From positions 71,139-135,138 of the forward strand of contig PJEW03000014.1 in the NCBI GenBank assembly GCA_002900995.3: DNA of 64,000 bases, read 5' to 3'. This document shows, piece by piece, positions 23,529 through 34,590 of this stretch (positions are counted from its first letter, which is position 1; each line of letters begins with the position of its first letter). The notes beneath the pieces were generated by a model that was not told the DNA's origin, did not search any database, and saw only the letters and a list, made by a program, of their open reading frames with translations. The DNA is from Ganoderma boninense (Eukaryota > Basidiomycota > Agaricomycetes > Polyporales > Polyporaceae). The translations under genes were made by a program, and so were the position numbers.

Positions 23529-24465
23529 CTAGGCCCGGTCCACCATCCACAACGCGAGGTTATGAGAGATCTGCTCTTCTACCTCTCGACGCAGTGGCGT
23601 GACAGTGGACCAGTCCACTACAATACGAGAGGCATGACGTCGGTCGCCCATGGGCTGCAACCGCCCAACATATTTGTATTTAGGGTGGTAAAGGTCCGCA
23701 GGACATGGCCAAACCCACGTCCCGACGTCATTGAACTTCTGGAACCCGAACATCAACTCCTCTGACAAACGAATCTCGCCTGGGGTGTAACGGCGATCCT
23801 TCAGGGCACTCTGAACAGATCCTGGGTCAGTTGCATACACAAAACATGATCGCTGACCCACTTACCGGGCCAACCTTCTGCTTGATATACTTCAACAACG
23901 CCAGAAGCCATGGCGTCTGGTCCACCGGCTCGGCAGGGATTTCATAGTCCGTGTAGTGCACGATCGCTGTGGCGACGTCTCGATAGAGAGCCTGTGTGAA
24001 GCCCTTCTCCCCCTGCGACGTGAGGGACAAGAACATCATGAGCTCCCGGAAGACATTCGCCATGTCCGCTGGAAGCTCCATGGTATCGAACGTGGGAGAG
24101 TGGGTGAACACAGCCGTCCACCGATACTTCAAAGCACGGCGCGAGTCGACCCCCGACAGATCCAGCCGCAACTAAACACTACGTGAGCACTGCCAGCTCT
24201 TTTGCGGGAACAAAGAACTCACGTTCGCGGTCTCCGGCAGGTGCTCCACCCTAAGCCAATACTCAAGCTTTTCATAGCTCACAGGGGTACCAGTGTGTGG
24301 CTCCCCTTCCTTGAGCCGGGCGTACACGTAGATTCGGGGCGGGGATTCCCTGATTTCGACTGAATCGAGGGACGTCGAAGAGACGGTTGGAGAGGGCGGG
24401 CTCGGGCAGCCAAGCAGTGACAGGGGAGAGGCATGGCGACTTTCGTGGGGGTCGGAAACTGGCAT
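23529..24465 (-). CDS. Uncharacterised three-exon protein, 276 residues
   Basis: Exons 24465-24223, 24171-23866 and 23810-23529 join in phase 0 with introns of 51 and 55 nt (GTGAGT...TTAG, GTAAGT...TTCAG). The protein starts MPVSDPHESRHASPLS, a Ser/Pro-rich tail, then a folded-looking region: IYVYARLKEGEPH, EKLEYWLRVEHL, LKYRWTAVFTHSP, MANVFRELMMFLSL, ATAIVHYTDYEIP, LLALLKYIKQKVGP, RRYTPGEIRLSEEL and LWMVDRA at the end. No transmembrane segment or catalytic motif is visible. The clean splicing and lack of stops suggest a real gene. It converges tail to tail with the 60-residue ORF. Confidence 0.62.
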
Positions 24466-24964
24466 GGCAGTGGAGGATCATAAAAGAATGGGACGTGGGG
24501 GCGTCTTTGCCACATGGTGCCACGTGGATTTGCCATGTGCGCCGGCTAATGAGGCGAAGCGCGCAGCGCAAGCCCTTTTTGGTAGACGCGACGCGCGCAG
24601 CGCGAGCCAGGACATTGAGAGTCCCGCCGTTCGAACCACTGGCAGCGCTGACGGACACCAGATCAATTTACAAGATTGAGGTATTACCTACTCACACGGG
24701 GAAGTGAAAGGGGGTGCTGTGCGCATTTACCTGAATTATTAGTTCTTAGGCGGGTCTTGAAACTTAAAAAGCATCAATGCGCCACGGGTAGTAGCACTGC
24801 CAACAGCGCAAACAGGTATATCAGTGAGTTGTTGCTGAGGCGTCACTGTCTTTTTTAAAGGTGTGCATTTTTCATGGGCAGGTCTTACATGAATAGGATG
24901 TCTTGGTTTCGGAGCGCGCAGTGCAAGCCCACGGTAAGCATCCTGTCACAAAACTGTACCTGGC
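24466..24964. other. Intergenic DNA with GCGCGCAGCGC motifs
   Basis: Contains two copies of a GCGCGCAGCGC-type motif near 24557-24605 and a related GCGCGCAGTGC at 24914. The neighbouring repeat R2 has similar AGGCGAAGC strings, so R2 may begin earlier than marked. No gene seen. Confidence 0.4.
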
Positions 24965-25497
24965 ATTTTGAAGTGACGGGAAAGCTGCAAGCATGGGCCA
25001 GTGGATGCTGCCACAGGCCTGGTGTGGCCTTCAATAATTCAGGTAAAATATGAATAGCATTTAAGGATGCACAGGGCTGCACGGGTTCCTGTCGGGAACA
25101 AAATTGAGACTCATAGTTTCAGGCGGCATGACACAGGGTCTGATACCCCAACAGGTGAGCGCACAGGCTTCCGCATGTGCATGTATGATTGGTAAATAGT
25201 AGTGCCTCCGAGGTTGTGGGTTTGTCACTCTAATATGCTCCAGTTTTATGGGTAACCTCACAATGGGAAGCAGTTTCGAGTCTACCCCGGGCTTCTACTA
25301 CTACGCTGAGCTGAAGGTGAAGCAATAAGTATACTGACACTCGCAGTAGTAAGGTCACAGGCATTTTGTTTTCAAAAGGGAGTGTCAACTTAATATTCAA
25401 ATACTTCCAGCTCTTTTCGGCATGTTCTGGCACTGAGCCGGAGGTGAAGCAATAATCTTTGTAGCAAAGCCACGGGTGAAAAAGCGTACTAGTGGTG
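24965..25497. repeat. Dispersed repeat R2, copy a
   Basis: Shares a long ordered set of blocks with 35828-36255: CAGTGGATGCTGCCAC, GGCCTGG-GTGGCCTT-AAT-ATTC, AAGGATGCACAG-GCTGCACGGG, CTGTCGGGA-CAAAAT, GATACCCCAAC-GG, GTGTCAACTTAATATTCAA, TACTTCCA-CTCTT, CTGAGCCGGAGG-GAAGCAA and GCAAAGCCACGGGT. No protein coding is apparent; probably a non-autonomous mobile element. Confidence 0.8.
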
Positions 25498-26180
25498 GAT
25501 AGGGACAAAAGTCCAGAGTTGCGTGGCAGCATGGCCACGTTCCTCGCATGTGCCTCACTAAGCGTGCGCGTAGGTGGTTCCCACGGCTGAACAGACAGGA
25601 CTTGGCGAGGTCGAGAAGGTGGATGGTGGAGCGGCGACATCTTTACAGATGTTAAAACCTGAGTATCATCGACAAAAATGTGACACACCACTGAGCCTGC
25701 TGGCATTCTCAGCCTCACCCCATCCGCCATCTGCCCACGCGCCTCCTTCCGCCTGCGAAGTCCGTGGGTAGAAGTGGTGCAATGGCCTCCTTCGATGTCA
25801 CTCCTCTGCCTCCAGCGTTGTGCCTTCAGTCAGTGCGAAGATGACTGTAGCGCCTGACAACTGCGGGACTCGAAGTCGTCGCATTTGTCAGGACGACCGC
25901 TGGGATGTCTGTGGACAAAGCTTGGTTAGTTTGGCACAGAAAAGCGAGCGGCACATGCACTCACAGGATATTGTCTGACAGAAAACACCGGCAATTGGCG
26001 ACAACGGGAGGAAGGAAACATGGGGCCCAGTGACGGGCGTACCTCTGTGAGACAGAGGGTAGACGTCATCACTACCGAAGGGGAGGTGAGACATTCCGGC
26101 AGTCAATTGGCCTTGGAACCCATTAGCCAGACTGCGGATGAAACATTGCCTTGCCCAACTCTCAACCAGTTGTCGGGCAG
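25498..26180. other. Stretch without recognisable gene
   Basis: No family motif or consistent exon structure was found. Confidence 0.35.
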
Positions 26181-26229
26181 AGGATAGAGGTCGGGATGGA
26201 TAGAGGTCGGGATGGATAGAGGTCGGGAC
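26181..26229. repeat. 16-bp minisatellite, three units
   Basis: Tandem copies of GGATAGAGGTCGGGAT, near perfect, ending in GGTCGGGACAC. No associated gene. Confidence 0.85.
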
Positions 26230-27727
26230 ACACAGGCGCCACCTGGCTCGGGACCCCGTGAGCACCTTGCCACCCACTCGCGCTCCAGGCTGTGGAGATT
26301 GGCAGCACCGGCCTAAGCGAGGAAGCATGCGTACAAGCGTCTATACCTCTGTGACCACAGCGGAGATCGAATAGTGAGCAAATCACAACAGATAACACCA
26401 ACCGGGACAGCACTGCGCTCGGCTATGGTCCCCTCGGGTTGACGACGTGGTACCAGGACCGGGAGGCTTATACCACAGGATCGAGTACCCTGTTCGCCCT
26501 CGGAGACGACGGAATTGATAGTTAGTTGAATAATGAACAACTTCTTTGGCGTCGATTTTTCATATCTGCTAAGCTCCCCGAGTTGTCGAAATGGAATAAC
26601 ACAAAAAGGCCTCAACCAAAAAAATTAGACCAATAACTTTCATGCCCCAGGCATTCTCTGGCCATGTACACTTCAAATTTGAACCAGACACATGTTTGGA
26701 GCCAGGTATTAGACCCCTTCGATGCGCCCTTGAAGGACCATGAGGTGTAAGCGCCCGTCTTCCGACCAGGTGCTCTTTCCGCGAAGTGCCGCATTTTAGA
26801 CCATGAAAATAGGCCTGGCATGTTTGATACACCAATAAGTATTCGCCATAGGCACCAAACAATAGTTAAGTAAAAAGCCGAGAGTCTACCATGACTTCAA
26901 GTTCAGAAGCACTTACGCATGTGACGCGCCCCAGCCGACTGGGAGATTCCCTCCGGCTGAAAGCCGTTGTCTGCCTCGGTGGAGGGGGCGGATTTTCACT
27001 GGAGTACTTTATGTTGCCAACTTTATCAATTCACGTCATTTAGACTGACATCTGTGGGGGAGAGCTGGGGTTATTCATGAAAAGCTGCCCGGGACCACGC
27101 CAGGACCATGGAAGACCCCCCGGCGTTCGGGCACTCGTCGCTTAGATGAGGACGACAGAGTTATCTCTGTGATCTGTCAAAGCGTGACCGTTACATAAGC
27201 TGAACCTCGGCTAGTGGGCGCTGCCAATCTCCACAGGCTGCTCCAGGTTCATTTCAGGTTGGCGCTCTCCCCTCGGCCGCAGCACATGGTGCCAACGCTT
27301 GGATGCCCCAGTGAGAACGGCAGGAAGGGCGGGATGCCCAACTTCATTCTCTTTCGCTACTGGCATGGTTGGGCACTCAGGTAGGCTCTGCACTTGTGCT
27401 CCAGCGGTTCGGAGCTCATGCATCTTGTAGGACTCGCCCTGCTTCCGCGGCGGCCTGGAGCCGGCATCGTCACATCCGCGCTCAAGCAGCTCGATGAGAA
27501 GAAGGCCAGAGGGCGACAACGCCATTTCAGGCGTCAGTTGCATGAGCCTCCTCTTCTCGACAGTGGTACATCTGCCCTCCAGCCTGCCCACTCGGTACGT
27601 TGAGTCAATTTATTTGTTAGCCTTCTCCCGCTGACATCACACCTAGGCAAGTGTTCATCCCAACGTCTCTACCTGTGCCCTCACGGCCGCCCACTCTGCT
27701 CCTTGCTTCCCCGCCACCACCCCTGTT
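26230..27727. other. Stretch without recognisable gene
   Basis: A minus-strand stretch around 26612-26880 reads FSWSKMRHFAERAPGR and FKFEVYMARECLGHE in one frame, which is protein-like but unrecognised. Elsewhere nothing can be supported. Confidence 0.3.
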
Positions 27728-28091
27728 GTGTTCAGCTCACCTTTGGACGACCCTCAGCCTGAACGTCCTTCATCCGCCTGTGTAGAACTAGGGCATGTCC
27801 CTTGTGCTAGCCAGCCTGAGCTCACCGAGGATATCCTTCTCCTGCGAGATCGCACGGAGAAGGGCGTCCTAGCCGGGTTCGCTCATGTGAACTCGGACTC
27901 GCTTAGCGATGTCAGTGAGTTAACAGAACTGGATGAGCTAGAGAGGTCAGCAATCTCTGTTACATGGCTGTCATTATCTCATTGTGCTCTTCAACAGGCG
28001 CATGGGGCTCGGGAGCTTCTCAGCTCAGGAACATGACATTGTCAGCAACGCAAGCGAGCTCACAGACCTGGATATACTAGAGCCACAGTAA
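27728..28091 (+). CDS. Partial hypothetical gene with SELT(E/D)LD motifs
   Basis: Exon frame up to 27945, intron 27946-27997 (GTCAGC...ACAG), then 27998-28091. The product contains SDVSELTELDELE before the intron and SNASELTDLDILE after it, a short acidic repeat of a kind I associate with linker regions of basidiomycete transposon proteins. The 5' end is unclear; a Pro/Ser-rich frame extends upstream to about 27650. Function unknown; possibly the tail of a mobile-element protein. Confidence 0.38.
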
Positions 28092-28845
28092 AACTGACAA
28101 TCTCTGAATGTCTGGATGTGCTGGACAGCCACCCATCCAGACACTCGGACATTTTCAGATCCAGACATTTTGAGCGCTTATCCTTTCGACCTCGTCCTCC
28201 ATCTTCTCGCTTTGCTCTTCCAGTCTCATGCCCTCGACACCCACCCTGTCTCGCTCTATGCGCTCCATGGACCACTGCATAAGCCTAATTGCTGACACCC
28301 CAATGACTCGTGTCCAATCAAGTCCAGGAGTGGTAGGAGGACAGCGGTATGTGACTCCAGTTGGCGATGCGGATGACGGGGAGGCAGGAGCAACACTAGT
28401 TCCACACAAACTAAGGTCCTCGTATTCGAGGTGAGTACCAATAATGTATATTCCGGCATTTCTTTGCATACAAGGGAGAGACGAGTTCCGACAACGGGCT
28501 GGCTCCAGTGCGCCCCGGCCCTCAACCTGGTGCCACCCTGCCAAGCCCCCCGTGCCCTCGTTATCATCTGTATGTTCTGCTTCCGTTTTTCTGCCTTTCT
28601 TTCACCCATAAAACGCGGCGTCTATGTCCACAGGCCACCAGGAAGAAAGGGCTCGCGAGAGCTCATGGCTGTGACATATCTCCCAATATATTCCTCACCG
28701 CTCCCGTGCCGTAGCATCATGTATATTAAATGCTTATTGATGGGACTGTTAAGAGCTCTTATATGATCAGTAGGAGCATTATATAGCTACTCACAGCTCT
28801 GCATATAGTATTGACTTCATAAATATGTATGGGTTGTGGGTCTTT
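28092..28845. other. Stretch without recognisable gene
   Basis: Short open frames only (28228-28434 plus; 28155-28544 minus), none with motifs. Confidence 0.35.
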
Positions 28846-29004
28846 TCAGATACCTGCGGGTAATTTGATGTCAAAGCCTATACCTGGACCCTCAACTGAC
28901 CCACAGTGTGGGTAACCTGGAACCACAAGACCTAGACCTGCAGGTAATTTGGAGGGTCCAGGTCGGGTAACCCACAAGTTGACCTGGACCCACGTTCAGC
29001 CTTA
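28846..29004. repeat. hAT-like terminal region with GGGTAACC/ACCTGGACC repeats
   Basis: Repeated short motifs (CCTGCGGGTAATTTG, CCTGCAGGTAATTTG, ACCTGGACC, GGGTAACC) end in ACCTGGACCCACGTTCAGCCTTA. Inverted, the end starts TAAGGCTGAACGTGG, nearly the same as the MITE terminus TAAGGCTGAGCACGG at 42759. A matching left end was not found, so this is probably the remaining right end of a degraded hAT element. Confidence 0.5.
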
Positions 29005-29299
29005 ACTCTGTCCCGTTTTTGAGCCCGCAGGGCCCGGTACAAGTTTCTTGCTATCTAGACTGCTCCTGAATGCCCGCTAGGATTGGCCCTCCTCAAGCTG
29101 CAAACACGATTACTGGTAGAAGGATAGGTCGAGAGCACATCGGAAGTGCATGAGAGGGTGTGTAGGGTGTGGGTTGAGTGCATGATATACGATTCTTTCC
29201 GTTGCCCTGATGTAGTGTACTTGAGTAGCTCAAGCAATGTGTGCATCATGTCGGCGCTTGTTTCATCTCTCTTCCCTCCTCTTCCATCACACATACGCC

Positions 29300-30720
29300 A
29301 TGGCGCATTGTACGAAACCTCTCTCCAATGACTTGCAATGGTCTATCGTCCACATGCATTACATGAGGAAGATGTCAACGCAAGATATTCACCACGGCAT
29401 AGGAGTCACACTTCGCACCATTCAACGCATACTCAGACTCTTCAGGACAACAACAATGGTTGGTCCTTGTGTTCGCCAACATACACAAGACACACTCTTA
29501 ACTCCGGACAACATGAGGGTGATTTTGTTTACACGTTAAACTCCTCTAGTTTCCTCTTACAGACAGGAACTAGCTCATTGAGGCACGCATTGAACATTCC
29601 CCCAATGAGTACCTGGATGAACTGAAGGTGCATCTGGAGGAGGTGTGTGGGGCCAAGGTCTCTAAGATGTCAGTATGGTGCACTTTGCGGCGGATGGGAT
29701 TCACGTTGAAGAAGGTGTTGGAACGTGGATTTTGAGCAAGCGAGCACTTGCTCGCCGGGAGTTTCCGACGTACGATACGATGCGGATTGTACATTTTTGT
29801 AGCCCATCCGTTTGCCTCTGTACCACGACGACGGTACGGGACAACCGGAATACTACTCGCTTTTGCTGCTCTGCTCGACCTCCCACAGTTTTTCCAACAG
29901 AAGGTATGTTGTTGCAACATCATTTTATGTTGCTTTGCGGGCCACAATCGGCATACTAGGTCAGTCGGCGGGCCTTGGAGTGCAGTGAGGAGTGGAGATT
30001 GTGGTACATGTACCACATCAGCACTTTTTACAGCCCTGAACAGCTGGTCTTTGTGGATGAAAGCTTGTTCGATCGTCGCACATCTTACCGTGGCAAGGCA
30101 TGGGCTTTAAGGGGTCGCCGCGCTGTCTGCAAGTCCTTTTCCATCTATGGCAAGAGGTGAGTATTCATATCCAATCCACTGGCTTCATGTTACCTGCATC
30201 TGCATTGTCAGATATTCTGTGTTACTAGCATTGAGTCTAGATGGGATCCTGTGGTGCAAGGTTGTGGAGGAGGCATTCAACACGTAGTTATTCAATGCCT
30301 TCGTTGCTGATCTTGTCCAATGCATGCAACCTTTTCTGAACCGGAACTCAGTAATTATCATGGACAATGCTAGGATACACAAGAGTCCTGAGCTGGTTGA
30401 GTTGGTCAAGTCACAGTGAGTAACATTTATTGTCCTCCCATACGCCTGCTCAGTAGACATCAATCACCAGCAAAATGCGTGTGGAGTTCCTCCCAGCCTA
30501 TTCTCCTGATCTCAACCCTATCGAGGAAGCCTTCTCATGCATGAAGGCACACTTTCGTCATCATTATTCCCATTTTTCTTATACAGACTCCACAAGAACA
30601 GATCCTGCTGATGCGCTTTGCACTATGAATATGTCACTAGATGTTGCCTACTCTATTACACCTTCTCATGCCCGTGGTTTCTTCTCACATAGTCAGTATG
30701 TGGCCTCCCACCCACAATAA
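29300..30720 (+). pseudogene. Tc1/mariner-type DDE transposase, one nonsense codon
   Basis: Exons 29300-29518, 29574-29714, 29960-30156, 30212-30415 and 30471-30720 join to 337 codons. An N-terminal helix-turn-helix (IVHMHYMRKMSTQDIHHG, TLRTIQRILRLFRTT) is followed by LIEARIEHSPNEYLDEL and SVWCTLRRMGFTLKK. The DDE catalytic core has LVFVDESLFDRR (first D), VIIMDNARIHK (second D) and YSPDLNPIEEAF (third acidic residue). Introns are 55, 245, 55 and 55 nt; the 245-nt one (GTGTTG...ACTAG) may instead be a small insertion, since it separates FTLKK from VSRRALE, adjacent in the family. The TAG at 30285-30287 inside FNT-LFNAF truncates the core. Arg positions in ALECSEEW are Cys and Trp, consistent with CpG decay. 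The LTR element begins 26 bp after the stop. Confidence 0.83.
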
Positions 30721-30746
30721 TTAAACAGCTTCTATTGTATTCAATG

Positions 30747-31330
30747 TGTTGTGAACCGGGGATCGCGCGGGCTGTCAGCGCGGCCAGTGGTTCACGAATG
30801 CTGGGTGAAAATCCTCTCGCACTAGGCGCGTCCGAAGGGTGAAGCAAGTCGTACCAAAGCGGTTGAACCGGAGGGCGATAGCGCACAGCTTATCGACCAA
30901 CGGGTCGGCGGAACAGAGCAGATCGTGTTTCCGCGCCGCTCCCAAGTGTGTTCGAGGCCGTTTGACGCCGAGAACTATGCAGCGCGGAGCTTGCACAGTG
31001 GCCGGAGGTCAGGGGAGCAGAGCGAGTCTTGCTCTCGCGGAACGGCGGGTCGAGACACGATAGCGCGGTCGTACGCGGCAGATTGGGGGTGAAAGAAAGG
31101 CTTGTATTGCACGGGCTTCGAGCCCGTTCTTATATACCTGTATGTAAAGGTTACTCTAGACAATTCTATCCTAGTGTAGAACATACGAAGGTCAGCAAAT
31201 GAGTGTGGTAGTAAAATCTAGACAATTCCCGTCCTCTCGAGGACAGGCGTGAAAAGTCGTGGACGTGCGTGTCGAGTCGAGTCATGTCAGATTCAGTTGC
31301 GCGCACCAGCGCTTGATAGGATCCACAACA
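30747..31330 (-). repeat. LTR (3' LTR in element orientation)
   Basis: 584 bp, starts TGTTGTGAACCGGGG and ends GGATCCACAACA on the plus strand. Near-identical to 33483-34062; most differences are single-base insertions or deletions concentrated between about 30820 and 31110. Confidence 0.93.
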
Positions 31331-31443
31331 TACGCCCCCTAGACTCGACACGCTCGTCAAATGTTTAGAGAAGGTGAAGGGGGTTAAGGTGGAAAGGAGC
31401 GACAGTTGTTAGACATTCAAACTTTGAAATCTGCGCCAAAAGA

Positions 31444-33363
31444 TCAATTGTTATATATGCTACCTTCCTGCTCGCCTGAAAGGAACTCCTCCATGGTGAG
31501 GAGATCGTCCTCGTGCATCTTGATTGCGCGTTGAAGCTGCGCAGTGGTCCTGTAAAGCCGAGGAGTAAGGATGGTCTTCCATGCGAGAGGTGCACCGGCC
31601 ATGATGTCAGAAATGAGTTCGCTTTCCGAGTTGTCGCCGAAGACAAGCTCGAGAAGCTCACGCTTTCGGATGAAGTACTGGCTGGGCAACTCTTCAGTGT
31701 GACCAGGTTGCCGGAAATAGAGAGCGAGGGCTTGCTTCCGGGTTTTCTCGACCCACGAACGATTCATGTAGTAAGAACGAATAACGTCGCGGAGGTCTTT
31801 CCAATCGAGCTCGCACTGGTCACGTATGTCGTCCGACAGGCTGAAGTACCACCGTTCAGCGTCGCCGACTAGGCGGTGAGGCACCACCATTCCAAGCTGC
31901 TGCCGGATAGTCGCTGAGCGCTTCGCAACGGAGTTGACTCGGAGGATCCACCGCGCGAGCGTAGATGGATTTCCATCCCAGGTTGGGACGATGTCAGCCT
32001 TGAGCTTGAATGCAAAGTGGGCCTCCTGCGGCCTCGAGTTGGGTGTTTGCTGAGCGAAGGTGGGCTGATGTGAGCGTCGAGAGCCGTGCCATGGAGGGAC
32101 CTGGTGGTTCCTGTGAGAACTGCGGTCCGACGTGTTGCCGTCATCGCTAGAATCTGAGTCGCTAGGATCGGGATCGTTGTTTGGGGGTGGCTCAGAGACC
32201 GGCCGTTCGTCAAGCCTAGTGCGGCGGAAAAGGCGGGCGAGGCCAGTCAGGAGATCTGATGGGTAAGTGTGTGGTGTGGCAGCGGCGCGGGGTCTCAGAG
32301 AGTGTTGAGCATAGTCGGTTGTGAGCGCGGCACAGGCTCCAGCTGCCCGTGTGGTTGCTGCAGTGTGTCTGCGTGGATCCTCGGCAAATCTTGGAGATGA
32401 TGGGGTAGACGCGAGCTTGACGTCCGGCGATGCGTCACGCTCGATGCGACCGCGACGCTCTCGGGGAATAGGTGTGGTAGACCCCGAGGATGTGCGATGG
32501 AGAAGGGGGGACAATGATACCTCGGATGACTCTGAAGCGACTGCGATTGGGACAGTGGACTTGTAGCTGGATCCGGACACGCCTTCTGAGCTGTTGCTCG
32601 CGGCTTCTTTGACTGTATCGCGCGCCAGGGCGGATGCCGCTCCCCCAGGGATGAAGGGACCATGGTGAACACTCACTAATTCGCTCAAAAAGAACTCCAC
32701 CTCCCGCCTGAAGCACGCTCCAAGGATTTCGAAGTCGTTCGCCCCATATGCGTAGTGGATGTAGCGGGTATCTCGGCCCCACATGGGCAAAGGCGGGACT
32801 GGTTTGTTAGTGGCCAGGAAGCGAGGTTTAGCTGCATGGAGACAGACTTCTAGGAGCCCCATGAGGGACGAGTATGAGGTGTCATTGACGTAGAGCGCGT
32901 GATTGTCTTGTGTCTGGTCGATCCGGACAACTGTGAGCACCCGGCGGAGGGAACGGAGGACCGGCGCGAAGATGCTGTTCTCCTGGTTCCTAGATAGAAA
33001 ATTATGTTCAGCGCCGTATTGGGATAATGCAGTTCGATAAGGGAAATAGATGGCTCCATAGTCGATGGCCTCCTGCAATCGAGCACGATCAGAGGGCTCA
33101 AGCTCACGGCTGCTGGATGCGAGTGTGGGGAAGAGCTGACTCAGATCATCGAGGGGAACCCGGGAATAGAGTTGTTCGAGGGAGGGCTTCGGACGGAAGC
33201 AGCCCGTGATTGGATAGAGGAAGGGCTCGACCTCGAGGTGTTTAGTCTGGGGAATTGGGGGCGGCCCCCGGCCGTCTGATGAGGAGGAATTGGGTGCGTC
33301 GCGCGCAGCGGGATTCGGGGAGTCGAAGCTCGTTCGAAGGTTGAAGTCGCCCGGCAAGGACAT
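31444..33363 (-). CDS. Retrotransposon Gag polyprotein, 639 residues
   Basis: A single intact frame from ATG 33363. It has an N-terminal acidic and Pro-rich region, a Ser/Arg-rich middle, then a canonical retrotransposon gag capsid domain at about residues 460-620: LKADIVPTWDGNPSTLARW, VPHRLVGDAERWYFSLSD, WKDLRDVIRSYYMNRSW, QYFIRKRELLELVF and MAGAPLAWKTILTPRL. There is no CCHC zinc knuckle and no downstream pol, so it can package RNA but not copy it. Intact length despite LTR differences suggests a fairly recent insertion or selection on gag. It would assemble cytoplasmic particles together with enzymes supplied in trans. Confidence 0.88.
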   Translation of the reverse strand: MSLPGDFNLRTSFDSPNPAARDAPNSSSSDGRGPPPIPQTKHLEVEPFLYPITGCFRPKPSLEQLYSRVPLDDLSQLFPTLASSSRELEPSDRARLQEAIDYGAIYFPYRTALSQYGAEHNFLSRNQENSIFAPVLRSLRRVLTVVRIDQTQDNHALYVNDTSYSSLMGLLEVCLHAAKPRFLATNKPVPPLPMWGRDTRYIHYAYGANDFEILGACFRREVEFFLSELVSVHHGPFIPGGAASALARDTVKEAASNSSEGVSGSSYKSTVPIAVASESSEVSLSPLLHRTSSGSTTPIPRERRGRIERDASPDVKLASTPSSPRFAEDPRRHTAATTRAAGACAALTTDYAQHSLRPRAAATPHTYPSDLLTGLARLFRRTRLDERPVSEPPPNNDPDPSDSDSSDDGNTSDRSSHRNHQVPPWHGSRRSHQPTFAQQTPNSRPQEAHFAFKLKADIVPTWDGNPSTLARWILRVNSVAKRSATIRQQLGMVVPHRLVGDAERWYFSLSDDIRDQCELDWKDLRDVIRSYYMNRSWVEKTRKQALALYFRQPGHTEELPSQYFIRKRELLELVFGDNSESELISDIMAGAPLAWKTILTPRLYRTTAQLQRAIKMHEDDLLTMEEFLSGEQEGSIYNN

Positions 33364-33482
33364 GGCAGATGAATGTCTAGGTATTTGGGAGGAAGGTGCG
33401 ATTGGGGCGACGGATAATGTAGATGGACCTGATGAACGTGGGCGTCGCCTAATTAGGAAGGATTTCCCAGTGTGTCCACCAA

Positions 33483-34062
33483 TGTTGTGAACCGGGGATC
33501 GCGCGGGCTGTCAGCGCGGCCAGTGGTTCACGAATGCTGGGTGAAAATCCTCTCGCATAGGCGCGTCGAAGGGTGAAGCAAGTCGTACCAAAGCGGTTGA
33601 CCGGAGGGCGATAGCGCACAGCTGTATCGACCAACGGGTCCGGCGGAACAGAGCAGTCGTGTTCCCGCGCGCTCCCAAGTGTGTTCGAGGCCGTTTACGC
33701 CGAGAACTATCAGCGCGGAGCTTGCACAGTGGCGGAGGTTCAGGGGAGCAGAGCGAGTCTTGCTCCGCGGAACGGCGGGTCGAGACACGATTAGCGCGGT
33801 CGTTGACACGGCAGATTGGGGTGAAGAAAGGCTTGTATTGCACGGGCTTCGAGCCCGTTCTTATACTACCTGTATGTAAAGGTTACTCTAGACAATTCTA
33901 TCCTAGTGTAGAACATACGAAGGTCAGCAAATGAGTGTGGTAGTAAAATCTAGACAATTCCCATCCTCTCGAGGACAGGCGTAAAAAGTCGTGGACGTGC
34001 GTGTCGAGTCGAGTCATGTCAGATTCAGTTGCGCGCACCAGCGCTTGATAGGATCCACAACA
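33483..34062 (-). repeat. LTR (5' LTR in element orientation)
   Basis: 580 bp partner of the LTR at 30747-31330, with identical TG...CA ends. The adjacent interior on its low-coordinate side has the putative primer-binding site. Confidence 0.93.
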
Positions 34063-34590
34063 CAATGGGTATGTACTAGAACATTGTAGCTTAGAACTCA
34101 TAGTAAGAATGCAAACTATAAGCAAAGATATTAAAGAGTGACTAGATAACAGCGACATATAACAAGTACTGAGTGGGGGATCTGTAATAGTGATTTCTCT
34201 ATCTATGGGATGAGTGGAGTGGAGTCTACAAAGTTATTTATGGTGAAGTTGGAAGACTGTTACAATTGATGAGGTACAAAGAAATCGTTCTTATAGGCTA
34301 CACTTTGCAGAGGGTGCTTGTAACGCTGATCTGTGACATGGGAATATATTTCATACTCAGCTTACCATTCCTCTACAGTTTATGTATCAAAGACTACAAC
34401 ATTTACTTACTGAGCTGACCCCAGCCTGGAGTTAGGGCCACAGCCACAATACAAATCCTATGGTTTTGAGCTGTAATCTCGTAAGAGTAGATTTGTTATT
34501 TCACCTTTAATTACTAACATTAAATGCTCAAGCTAGGTGCCTTTCCACTAGACAAGAAATTATAGGATACAATGTCATTTATCGTGCATT
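34063..34590. other. AT-rich stretch without recognisable gene
   Basis: Composition drops sharply from the neighbouring LTR. It is the right half of the sequence that was split by the LTR element, as shown by the CAATG duplication. Nothing coding is visible. Confidence 0.45.

Larger units (their letters stand above)
30747..34062 (-). mobile_element. Complete gag-only LTR retrotransposon
   Basis: Two long terminal repeats (30747-31330 and 33483-34062) flank one minus-strand gag gene. The ends are TG...CA and the flanking CAATG at 30742-30746 and 34063-34067 is a perfect 5-bp target duplication. In the minus orientation, a primer-binding-site-like TGGTGGACACACTGG starts 1 nt inside the upstream LTR (33481 downward), and a purine tract (CTAGGGGGCG, near 31331-31345) precedes the other LTR. 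No protease, reverse transcriptase, RNase H or integrase is present in the 2.15-kb interior, so it must depend on an autonomous relative. It inserted next to the Tc1-type transposase gene. Confidence 0.93.
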
